Source: Paenibacillus hamazuiensis
Lineage (GTDB): Bacteria > Bacillota > Bacilli > Paenibacillales > NBRC-103111
Direction: 5' to 3'
NCBI RefSeq assembly: GCF_023276405.1
Contig: NZ_JALRMO010000001.1
Location: 8,706,505 to 8,770,504, forward strand
Length of the DNA stretch: 64,000 nucleotides
The position numbers were made by a program, and so were the translations under genes. The notes under the pieces were generated by a model that saw nothing but the letters and a program-made list of their open reading frames with translations, did not search any database and was not told the DNA's origin. Below, one piece after another: positions 45,178-52,342 of the stretch (its first letter is position 1; the number at the start of each line of letters is the position of its first letter).

Positions 45178-45270
45178 GAGCGTGTTCAAAAAGCGAGCGA
45201 AGGAGTTTAGGGGTATGCTAAGCGTATCCTTCCGATGCAAGTTTTCCTTCGGAAAACTCTTAGAGCGATA
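45178..45270 (+). repeat. Intergenic repeat copy R1 with hairpin
   Basis: The segment beginning GTGTTCAAAAAG and continuing to GGAGTTTAGGGG resembles, in opposite orientation, two other intergenic segments at 46287-46325 and 50461-50498. An 8-bp perfect hairpin (AGTTTTCC, TTC, GGAAAACT) at 45240-45258 follows. No gene is present here. Confidence 0.5.
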
Positions 45271-45307
45271 GCATTCGCCTTTGAGATCGTAAATAATCCG
45301 CTTTGCT

Positions 45308-45330
45308 CTTATATTAACCCCAAATATAAG
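45308..45330 (+). promoter_or_regulatory. Dyad operator upstream of lysR
   Basis: A perfect inverted repeat, CTTATATT, seven bases, AATATAAG, lies 39 bases before the lysR start. It has the T-N11-A layout common for LysR autoregulatory sites. Confidence 0.5.
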
Positions 45331-45369
45331 CTAGACTATATACATACTATTTTGTTGGGGGACAACCGG

Positions 45370-46242
45370 ATGGAAACTCGAGATTGGTTGATTCTGAAAG
45401 TTTTAAACGATGAGAAAAATATTACGAAGACAGCCGACAGTCTGTACATATCTCAGCCGGCTCTAACCAAGAGGTTGCAGCAGATCGAAAAGGAGTTTGG
45501 CGTGCAAATTGTACATCGAGGCAGAAGAGGAGTTCATTTTACGCCGCAAGGTGAGTATCTGGTGAAGTGTGCCGAAGAAATGCTTGGCCGTATGCATGAA
45601 ATCAAAGATCATATCGGTAATATGAGCGATGATGTAGTAGGAACATTGAGGCTGGGGGTCACCAATTTTATTACGAGACACAAGCTTCCGAGAATACTAA
45701 AGCTGTTTAAAGACATGTATCCCAAGGTGGAGTTTCAAGTAACAAGCGGCTGGAGCGGAGACCTGTACAATCAAATATATAATCAGGAAATTCACGTGGC
45801 TTTCATCCGCGGCGATTATAAATGGCAGGATCAAAAACATTTGCTGCTGGAAGAAACGGTATGTGTCGTTTCATCCCATTCCATCGATCTTAAGGATCTC
45901 CCCGATCTTCCGCGCATCGAGTATAAAGGCGATGCCAAGCTGAAGGAATTGATCACAAGCTGGTGGACCGACAATTATTCGCGGCCTCCTTTGATCGGCA
46001 TTGAAGTGGATAAGACCGACACATGCAGGGAAATGGTGATTAACGGACTGGGCTACGCCATTATGCCCAGTTTGGTAGTGGAAGATTCGAAGGATTTATA
46101 TAAAATGAACATTACGAAAAAAGACGGTTCTCCGATCAAAAGGGAAACGTGGATGTTTTACCATGAAGAGTTTTTGGAATTAAAAATAGTCAACTGTTTC
46201 GTTGATTTTATCAAAAGCCTGGATTTTAGAAGCTCCTTTTAG
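45370..46242 (+). CDS. LysR-family regulator (TTT-module paralogue 2)
   Basis: This LysR regulator of about 290 residues has a winged-helix domain (EKNITKTADSLYISQPALTK) and an effector domain. It is strikingly similar to the regulators at 37751-38635 and 55703-56578, for example in RDWLILKVL, FTPQGEYL, WWTDNYSRPP and NGLGYAIMP. The start ATG 45370 gives the same N-terminus as its paralogues; the frame is open back to 45235 through a repeat and is not used. It lies directly downstream of TctCBA and is flanked by inverted repeat copies R1 and R2. Control of the neighbouring transporter is likely. Confidence 0.87.
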   Translation: METRDWLILKVLNDEKNITKTADSLYISQPALTKRLQQIEKEFGVQIVHRGRRGVHFTPQGEYLVKCAEEMLGRMHEIKDHIGNMSDDVVGTLRLGVTNFITRHKLPRILKLFKDMYPKVEFQVTSGWSGDLYNQIYNQEIHVAFIRGDYKWQDQKHLLLEETVCVVSSHSIDLKDLPDLPRIEYKGDAKLKELITSWWTDNYSRPPLIGIEVDKTDTCREMVINGLGYAIMPSLVVEDSKDLYKMNITKKDGSPIKRETWMFYHEEFLELKIVNCFVDFIKSLDFRSSF

Positions 46243-46286
46243 TTCGAGCCCGGAAAGGTTTTATGGAAAAAAACCGACCGGGAGAT

Positions 46287-46325
46287 TTCCCCTACTCCGC
46301 AGCGGCGTACCTTTTTGAACATACT
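46287..46325 (-). repeat. Intergenic repeat copy R2
   Basis: Read on the minus strand, this segment runs from GTTCAAAAAGG to GGAGTAGGGGAA. It matches the segment at 50461-50498 at about 32 of 37 positions and more loosely the R1 copy at 45178, which has the opposite orientation. R1 and R2 therefore flank the lysR gene as inverted repeats. Confidence 0.6.
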
Positions 46326-46425
46326 CACGCTCTTAACGGGATTTTCTATTTTCTTACCATTGAAAATATTGATTGTTTGCCATAACAGATTCGTATTAGT
46401 TCCATACTGCCGACCATGATATACT

Positions 46426-46439
46426 TGGAAACGTTCACA
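46426..46439 (+). promoter_or_regulatory. cre-like site next to a possible -10 box of the TerC gene
   Basis: TGGAAACGTTCACA matches the CcpA consensus at 12 of 14 positions. It directly follows TATACT (46420-46425), so bound CcpA would cover the transcription start. The -35 region is poor. Confidence 0.3.
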
Positions 46440-46485
46440 TTATAGTGGCTGACTACTGTTTTTTGCGTCATCGGGAGGTAGAATT

Positions 46486-47178
46486 ATGGAAACATTGATT
46501 GTCGGATTGCTGAAAATAATCATCATCAACATTGTGCTAAGCGGCGATAATGCAGTCGTCATTGCCCTGGCTTGCCGCAACCTGCCGGCTCACCAACAGA
46601 AAAAAGCGGTTTTCTTCGGTAGCTTCGGGGCGATTGCATTAAGAATCATCCTGACCTTTATTGCCGTCTGGCTTCTGAGAATTCCTTTCGTGCAAGTAGC
46701 CGGCGGTTTGCTGCTCCTGTATATCGCCGTTAAATTATTAATAGGCGGCGAAGAAGACGAGATTCATTCCGGTGCGACCATCGGTGAAGCTATCAAAACG
46801 ATTGTCATTGCCGATCTCGTAATGAGCCTGGATAATGTTCTTGCCGTAGCGGGAGCGGCCGAGGGCAGCTGGCTTCTTATCGGGCTTGGACTGGCGATCA
46901 GTATTCCGCTGATTATTTGGGGAAGTCAGCTGCTCATGACTCTTATGAACCGATTCCCTGTTATTGTGTGGCTTGGAGCGGGATTGCTCGGATATACGGC
47001 GGGAGAAATGGTGGTAAACGATAAAGCCATCGGAGCTTTGTTGGAGAAAACGCTGTATTCGATGCATTACGTTATCCCAATTGTCTCCGCGATTTTCGTC
47101 ATTGTAATGGGCAGGGTTTTGAATAAGAAAAAGCACAAAGATGAGGCAGCTGAAGAAGCAAATTCGGCTGTCTTATGA
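46486..47178 (+). CDS. TerC/YjbE-family integral membrane protein
   Basis: This is a probable metal-handling membrane protein, 230 residues with about seven helices. The family motifs are SGDNAVVIALACRN (about residues 19-32) and DLVMSLDNVLAVAGAA (about 109-124), whose acidic residues sit within membrane helices. Family members are linked to tellurite resistance and to manganese or calcium export. ATG 46486 has GGGAGG upstream. No manganese (yybP-ykoY) riboswitch was recognised in the 243-base upstream gap, which contains a repeat and a cre-like site. It is transcribed alone and ends at a terminator. Confidence 0.87.
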   Translation: METLIVGLLKIIIINIVLSGDNAVVIALACRNLPAHQQKKAVFFGSFGAIALRIILTFIAVWLLRIPFVQVAGGLLLLYIAVKLLIGGEEDEIHSGATIGEAIKTIVIADLVMSLDNVLAVAGAAEGSWLLIGLGLAISIPLIIWGSQLLMTLMNRFPVIVWLGAGLLGYTAGEMVVNDKAIGALLEKTLYSMHYVIPIVSAIFVIVMGRVLNKKKHKDEAAEEANSAVL

Positions 47179-47180
47179 AA

Positions 47181-47220
47181 AGAGAGGGTTCGGGAAATTT
47201 CCCGGCCCTCTCTTCTTTTT
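47181..47220 (+). terminator. Terminator after the TerC gene
   Basis: AGAGAGGG and CGGGAAA pair with TTTCCCG and CCCTCTCT (47181-47213), followed by TCTTTTT. Confidence 0.85.
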
Positions 47221-47338
47221 GAAGCAGTATCATTCGAAATTTTGATTGTCCCGTATAACTAATCGGTATTATTTTAATTTTCTCATCTGCTCTAAACTTA
47301 ATATCGGGAAAAAAAATTACTTTAGGAGGCCGAGTGTA

Positions 47339-48003
47339 ATGAAAACGAGAATAGGTCTTGTTCATGCAACGCTCAGCGCGGTGGACCCGCTGCTTGAAAC
47401 GTTCAAAAAAATTATCCCGACACGGAAATCGTTAACTTTCTGGATGAAGGGCTCCTTTTGGCGGTAAACGAGCAGGGGGGCATTACGCCTGAATTAATGA
47501 AACGTCTAACAGATCTAATCCGGAAAGCTGTAGATACCAAAGCGGACGGAATTCTGCTTTCTTGTTCGTCATTTTCTCCTCTCATTCCGGAAATTCAAAA
47601 GCAGTTTTCCATTCCTGTGCTTAGTGTGGATGGAGCTATGCTCGATTTAGCGGTTAAGCAAGGTCGTCGGATCGGTGTGATCGCTACGGTGGCGGCCGCC
47701 GGGCCTGCTACCAGGATGCTGCTGGAAAAGGCTGCGGAAGAACTCGGAAAACCGCTGCAAATCTTTGTAGATGTTGTGCCGGAAGCTTTTGAGGCATTGA
47801 AGAGCGGAGATACCTTGAAGCACGATCAACTAATTAAAGAAAGCGCCGAGAAGCTGTTACATGACGTAGATCTGATCGTTTTGGCTCAAATTTCGATGGC
47901 GCGTACTGCAGTTGTGCTGGAAGGGGGAGGAGTTTCTGTGCTTACAAGCCCGCAAATAAGCGCCCATTCGATCATGAACGAAATTGAGCATAGACATAAA
48001 TAA
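47339..48003 (+). pseudogene. Asp/Glu racemase-superfamily gene with frameshift
   Basis: This is a paralogue of the 29473-30144 protein. The frame from ATG 47339 (GGAGG nine bases upstream) runs through HATLSAVDPLLETFKK and is then lost at a run of seven A at 47405-47411. Restoring one A joins it to the next frame, giving FLDEGLLLAVNEQGG and a full-length product of about 221 residues. Downstream, SCSSFSP holds the first catalytic cysteine, and VLAQISMAR again lacks the second. It is either a recent pseudogene, a sequencing error in a homopolymer, or a slippage-controlled gene. A new start at 47458 could give only a truncated protein. It precedes a citrate-type carrier. Confidence 0.75.
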
Positions 48004-48090
48004 AACGAATGGCTCTTCATAGGAAAACGATGCAGGACAAAGAAGAAAACGCTTTAAGAATCGAATTCGACCGGATCTGGGGAGGACACC

Positions 48091-49385
48091 ATGTTATTAT
48101 CGTTACTTGGATTTTTGACGCTTGCTTTTTTTACTTATTTGGTAATGGCCAAAAGAATGATAGCTTTCACCGCAATTATTTTCGTGCCGATTGTGTTCGC
48201 TTACATAGGAGGATTCGGTCCCCAATTGGGAAGCATGATGCTTTCGGGAGTGAAAACGGTTGCTCCAACCGCCGTGCTGCTTCTTTTCGCAATTCTTTTT
48301 TTCGGCATTATGATGGATTCGGGGTTGTTTGATCCCGTAAGCAATAAAATACTTCAAATCGCCAAGGGCGACCCGGCCAAAATTGCGGTGGGGACGGGAG
48401 TTCTTGCGCTGTTATGCGCTTTGGACGGGGACGGTACGACCACATATATGATCGTATGCTCAGCAATGCTGTCCATCTACAGGCGAATTGGCATGAATCC
48501 GTTAGTACTCGCTACCGTCTCCATTCTTTCGCTCGGAAAGTGGCGGGGATGACTCCGTGGGGAGGTTCGGCGACAAGAGCCATCAGCATACTTGGAGTCG
48601 AGGCGTCCCAGTATTTTAACCCGTTTATTCCTACCATGATATGCGGCTCCTTATGGATTCTGCTTACGGCTTACATTTTGGGGCGGATGGAACGCAAGCG
48701 AATTGGGATCGCCATGTTGGAACAATCGGAAGCAGCTGCAGGTTCTGCCGAGGAACGACGTCCCCAAAAACGTTGGTTGATTTGGGTCAACTTATTATTG
48801 ACCGTCGCTCTCATGGTTGTGCTGATCATGGATGTCATTCCTATTTCCATTTTGTTCATTATCGGATTTTCCATTGCACTGATCATTAATTTTCCTAATA
48901 TCGAAGAACAGAAAAAAATGATTAAAGAACATGCAGGCAATGCCATTCCTGTGGTGAGCTTGGTTCTGGGGGCGGGGATTTTTACCGGAATTCTTTCGGG
49001 TACCAAAATGGTCGATGCCATGGCAGGCGATTTGGTCTCGTGGATCCCTACTTCGTTTGGTCCTTACTTTACCGTTATTACTGCGATAATCGGCATACCC
49101 TTAAGCTTTTTTATGTCTAACGATGCCTACTTCTTCGGAGTCGTTCCTGTTTTGGCAAAGTCCGCGGCGCAGTATGGGATTGCTCCTGTAGAAATCGCAA
49201 GGGCATCGACAGTGGGACAAGCTATCCATCTGATTGGTCCTACTTCCGCGCCATTGTGGGTGCTGATTGAGCTGATTCGCTCCGATCTCGGAAAACTGCA
49301 GCGTTTTTCCATCGTGTGGATTCTTCTTGCTTCAGCCGCATTAATTGTTTTCTCTCTTCTAACAGGAGCTATATCTATAGGTTAA
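48091..49385 (+). pseudogene. CitMHS-type citrate/divalent-metal transporter with frameshift
   Basis: This membrane carrier resembles the citrate-Mg2+ and citrate-Ca2+ symporters CitM/CitH. The first ~150 residues read from ATG 48091 (GGGGAGGA upstream). The frame breaks near 48540 just after ILSLGK, where adding one G restores KVAGMTPWGGSATRAI and continues to the stop at 49385. The repaired product is about 431 residues, the normal CitMHS length, with about twelve helices and VVPVLAKSAAQYGI near the C-terminus. It is probably a recent inactivation or a sequence error. It lies between the racemase-like pseudogene and a short HPr-like gene. Confidence 0.78.
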
Positions 49386-49414
49386 ATCCACGTTTTCCTG
49401 GAGGCGATTTCTTT

Positions 49415-49657
49415 ATGAACAGAGGTCAAACGCAAGCGATTGTAGAAATCAATCACGCGGCCGGCAAGTTTAAGTCCAGCATAGTTCTCCGAGTAGACAA
49501 TAAATACATTGATGTGAAAAGCATGCTAAGCTTGAGCATAACCTTATTCAAAAATGAGAAGTATAAGCTGGAGATACATGGACCGGATGAGATCGAAGCG
49601 AAGTCCGCTATGGCAGAGCAGTTCGCCAAACATGGATTAATCGCAGAAATCAATTAA
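49415..49657 (+). CDS. HPr-like protein lacking the phospho-histidine region
   Basis: This is an 80-residue protein. From about residue 9 it follows the PTS phosphocarrier fold: KFKSSIVLRVDNKYIDVKSM corresponds to the HPr segment around Ser46, and HGPDEIEAKSAMAEQF to the last helix. The first strand and the active-site HARP segment with His15 are missing, replaced by a short MNRGQTQ start. GGAGGCG lies seven bases before ATG 49415, so the start seems real. The serine aligned with Ser46 (VKSML) is kept, so a Crh-like regulatory role is conceivable but unproven. It may instead be a decayed HPr paralogue. Confidence 0.65.
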   Translation: MNRGQTQAIVEINHAAGKFKSSIVLRVDNKYIDVKSMLSLSITLFKNEKYKLEIHGPDEIEAKSAMAEQFAKHGLIAEIN

Positions 49658-49667
49658 ATGGTAAAAG

Positions 49668-49700
49668 AGAGCGCCTCTCTTCATGAAAGGCGCTCTTGTT
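49668..49700. terminator. Bidirectional terminator between the HPr-like and RraA-like genes
   Basis: AGAGCGCCT (49668-49676) pairs with AGGCGCTCT (49688-49696), with A residues on the left and T residues on the right, so it can serve both convergent genes. Confidence 0.75.
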
Positions 49701-49711
49701 AATAGGAGTAA

Positions 49712-50332
49712 TTATTTTGACCCTATCATCTCATCCAAATATTTTCTGATTGCTTCCGGATTGCCGGAAACCGAAGCTTCACGTTCCCGATCCTTGGCTA
49801 GCTTGGCGAGCGATTGCTGTAATATTTGCTGTTCCTTCTCCTGAGGAACAACGACAACTCCATCGGCATCGCCTACGACAATATCGCCGGGCCGAACGCT
49901 GACGCCTCCGCAGGAAATGGGCACATTCACCTCGCCCCAACCGGATTTATTGCTCGAAGCAACGGTTGCTCCTTTGCAAAACACCGGATAATTCAGCGCC
50001 TTCGTTGCCAAAATGTCCCGAATGACGCCGTCGGCGACGATCCCGGCAATCCCAAGCGTCTGGGCCAGGCCGATGATGAAGTCGCCTGCAACGGTGCGGT
50101 AAGTTTCGCCTTTGCTGTCGATAACGAGCACATCTCCCGGTTTGGCTTCCCGGATCGCTTTTAATACGGTCAGATTATCTCCTACGGGCATTTTGACGGT
50201 GAAGGCTCTTCCCGCCACCCTGTATTCTTCTTTTAACGGCTTGATGCTTGAATCCATATTATTCAGGCCTTGCATCGTATCGGAAATACACGTTGTAGGT
50301 ATGGCTTCGAATTGTTTTACGATATCGGACAT
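49712..50332 (-). CDS. RraA-like protein (HMG/CHA aldolase or oxaloacetate decarboxylase type)
   Basis: This is a protein of about 206 residues with the RraA/dimethylmenaquinone-methyltransferase-like fold. In bacteria without RNase E partners such proteins are usually class II pyruvate aldolases or decarboxylases. The metal and substrate residues are visible in GLAQTLGIAGIVADGVIRD (arginine-aspartate pair at about 115-116). ATG 50332 is chosen because GGGAGG lies seven bases upstream; a longer frame to 50347 lacks this. It is divergent from the dehydrogenase-aldolase-kinase operon and may cleave a 4-hydroxy-2-oxo acid formed by it. Confidence 0.85.
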   Translation of the reverse strand: MSDIVKQFEAIPTTCISDTMQGLNNMDSSIKPLKEEYRVAGRAFTVKMPVGDNLTVLKAIREAKPGDVLVIDSKGETYRTVAGDFIIGLAQTLGIAGIVADGVIRDILATKALNYPVFCKGATVASSNKSGWGEVNVPISCGGVSVRPGDIVVGDADGVVVVPQEKEQQILQQSLAKLAKDREREASVSGNPEAIRKYLDEMIGSK

Positions 50333-50460
50333 CGGTTTACCTCCCAAGTTTAATGAATGTTTAAGAAATATCCGTATTATACAGGGATAATCATCAGGTT
50401 GAAAAATACCAATATGTTATCACAGTTCATAACGGATGCTGATGATAGCGACCGGAGGCA

Positions 50461-50498
50461 TTCCCCTACTCCGAAGCGACGTATCTTTTTGAACACGT
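50461..50498 (-). repeat. Intergenic repeat copy R3
   Basis: Read on the minus strand, this segment runs from CGTGTTCAAAAAG to GGAGTAGGGGAA and is nearly the same as the copy at 46287-46325. It lies in the divergent gap between the RraA-like gene and the dehydrogenase operon. Confidence 0.6.
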
Positions 50499-50533
50499 AA
50501 AGCATAATTAAAAGCTATGGCACTCAATTCGAA

Positions 50534-50570
50534 TTAAATATTTTAACTCATTCTCCGGGCGGTATATATT
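50534..50570 (+). promoter_or_regulatory. Probable promoter and dyad upstream of the dehydrogenase-aldolase-kinase operon
   Basis: TTAACT (50543-50548), a 16-base spacer and TATATT (50565-50570) lie 40 bases before the start. The palindrome TTAAA-TAT-TTTAA (50534-50546) overlaps the -35 box and may be an operator. Confidence 0.4.
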
Positions 50571-50609
50571 TTAGGTAGATTTTAATTACAGAAAGGGATG
50601 GCAAAACAA

Positions 50610-51683
50610 ATGGCTACTTACAAAATCGGCGTCTTGTATGGAGACGGCATCGGTCCGGAAATCACGAAAGCGACGGTTGAGGTGCTGAAGGCTGTGGCAG
50701 AGCGCTACCCCGGCACAAAATTCGATTTTACCCCACTTCCAATGGGATGGGAAGGCATTGAAAAACATAATGATCCGATTCCTCCATATACAAAAGACGC
50801 GCTGAAAGAAACGCACGGATGGATCATGGGGCCGCACGACTCCGCCGCTTATCCGCCCGAGCATAAGGTGGGCCGGAATCCGAGCGGCGAGCTTCGCCAC
50901 TATTTCGACCTGTACTCGAACGTCCGTCCGGCCAAAACCATGCCGGGCATTAAAAGCGTTGTAGGAGAAGCGGATTTGGTGATCGTCCGCGAAAATACGG
51001 AAGGCTACTACTGCGACCGAAATATGTTTTCAGGCGCGGGGGAATGGCAGGTCACCGAAGATTTGGTCATCTCCGCAGGTGTTTTTACGAGAAAAGCTGC
51101 CGAACGTATAGCGCATGAAGCGTGCCGGCTGGCGATGAAGCGCCGTAAAAAAGTAACGATCGTCCATAAGGCAAACGTCATCAAACTCGGCACCGGATTG
51201 TTCCTGAAGGTTTGCCGGGAAATCGCTCAGCAGTATCCGGAAGTGGAAGTGAACGATTTTCATATCGATGCGATGACGGCTCACTTGGTAAGGCGCGCCC
51301 GCGATTTCGACGTGATCGTGACGGAGAATATGTTCGGCGACATACTTTCCGATTTGGCGGGGGAGCTCGTCGGAAGCCTGGGACTCGCCCCGTCCATCAA
51401 CACAAATAACGACCAAGCTATGGCGCAAGCGGCTCATGGTTCGGCACCGGACATTGCCGGCAAAAACATTGCAAATCCGATAGGAATCATGTTATCTACG
51501 GTGATGTTCCTGGATTGGCTCTCTGCGCGCCATAAAGACCAGGAAGTAGGCCAAATCGCCCGTCATATGGAGCAATCCATCTTGACAACGGTCGCCGAAG
51601 GAGAGTGTACCCGCGATTTGGGAGGCCAAGCCACGACTTCCGAATTTGCCGAAGCCATTGTCAGAAGAGTGGCCCGCGTATGA
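50610..51683 (+). CDS. Isocitrate/isopropylmalate dehydrogenase-family enzyme (tartrate dehydrogenase-like)
   Basis: This NAD(P)-dependent beta-hydroxyacid oxidative decarboxylase has about 357 residues. The family motifs are YGDGIGPE near the N-terminus, YSNVRPAKTMPG, VRENTEGYY, the catalytic lysine region HKANVIKLGTGLF and the metal-binding NMFGDILSDLAG. It resembles tartrate and isopropylmalate dehydrogenases; no leuC or leuD genes are adjacent, so leucine synthesis is unlikely. ATG 50610 gives the usual MATYKI start, and ATG 50598 is too close to the AAAGGG site. Its stop overlaps the aldolase start. Together with the next two genes it forms a putative four-carbon sugar-acid pathway. Confidence 0.87.
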   Translation: MATYKIGVLYGDGIGPEITKATVEVLKAVAERYPGTKFDFTPLPMGWEGIEKHNDPIPPYTKDALKETHGWIMGPHDSAAYPPEHKVGRNPSGELRHYFDLYSNVRPAKTMPGIKSVVGEADLVIVRENTEGYYCDRNMFSGAGEWQVTEDLVISAGVFTRKAAERIAHEACRLAMKRRKKVTIVHKANVIKLGTGLFLKVCREIAQQYPEVEVNDFHIDAMTAHLVRRARDFDVIVTENMFGDILSDLAGELVGSLGLAPSINTNNDQAMAQAAHGSAPDIAGKNIANPIGIMLSTVMFLDWLSARHKDQEVGQIARHMEQSILTTVAEGECTRDLGGQATTSEFAEAIVRRVARV

Positions 51684-52342
51684 ACGAAACGAAGAACCGG
51701 CTGATCAAGGCGGGACGTTACATGCTGTCCAACCGGCTCGCTTGGGGCACATCCGGCAATATAAGCGCCAGACTCGATAAAGACCGGATGCTGATCACCG
51801 CATCGGGGACGTTTATGGGGGAGCTTGCGGAGGACGATTTTGTGGAATTTGACATCGTCGCCGGCACGGCCAAAGGCACAAGAAAAGCGTCCAAAGAAAC
51901 GCCGATGCATACGGGAATCTACAAAACGCGTGAAGATGCAGGAGCGATCCTGCACTCTTCGCCTTTTTACACGACACTGTTTTCTTGCAGCAATGAACCG
52001 ATATACTCCGAGATGTTTATTGAGACCATGTATTATCTCGAAAATATCGCTTATGTCGATTACTGCCATCCAGGCACGAAAGAGCTGGGGGAAGCGATCG
52101 CTGAGCAAACGTCTTATGCCAATGTCATCATGATGCGTAACCACGGTGTGGTTGTTTTCGACGACAACGTCGACGAAGCGATGATGCGGCTGGAGACATT
52201 GGAGATGGCTTGCCGCATGATTTTACAGGCCAAAGCTTCAGGCGTTCAATTGGTCCGGATTCCGGACCAGGTCGTCCGCAGTTTCTTGGAAGAATCCAAG
52301 TACAAGCCCAGAAAAGCAATGAAAGGCAGGTTGCCGGAATGA
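51680..52342 (+). CDS. Class II aldolase/adducin-family protein (OtnC-like)
   Basis: This zinc-dependent aldolase or decarboxylase of about 220 residues resembles L-fuculose-phosphate aldolase and 3-oxo-tetronate-4-phosphate decarboxylase OtnC. It has the phosphate-binding TSGNISARLD (about residues 20-29), the glutamate region KETPMHTGIYK, and zinc-binding histidines in ILHSSPF and in MRNHGVVVFD. It overlaps both neighbours by four bases (ATGA at each junction), so the three-gene unit is translationally coupled. In known pathways OtnC releases CO2 and dihydroxyacetone phosphate; that product is assumed here by analogy. Confidence 0.87.
   Translation: MNETKNRLIKAGRYMLSNRLAWGTSGNISARLDKDRMLITASGTFMGELAEDDFVEFDIVAGTAKGTRKASKETPMHTGIYKTREDAGAILHSSPFYTTLFSCSNEPIYSEMFIETMYYLENIAYVDYCHPGTKELGEAIAEQTSYANVIMMRNHGVVVFDDNVDEAMMRLETLEMACRMILQAKASGVQLVRIPDQVVRSFLEESKYKPRKAMKGRLPE

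Noticed and set aside
46243..46485. Possible yybP-ykoY manganese riboswitch upstream of the TerC gene
   Set aside because: TerC genes often follow this riboswitch, but the conserved elements were not found here; the GGAGTAGGGG string belongs to the R2 repeat on the opposite strand.
48009..48332. Open frame of about 107 codons overlapping the start of the CitMHS gene
   Set aside because: The overlapping transporter frame has a good ribosome-binding site and membrane-protein composition; this frame has no recognisable features.
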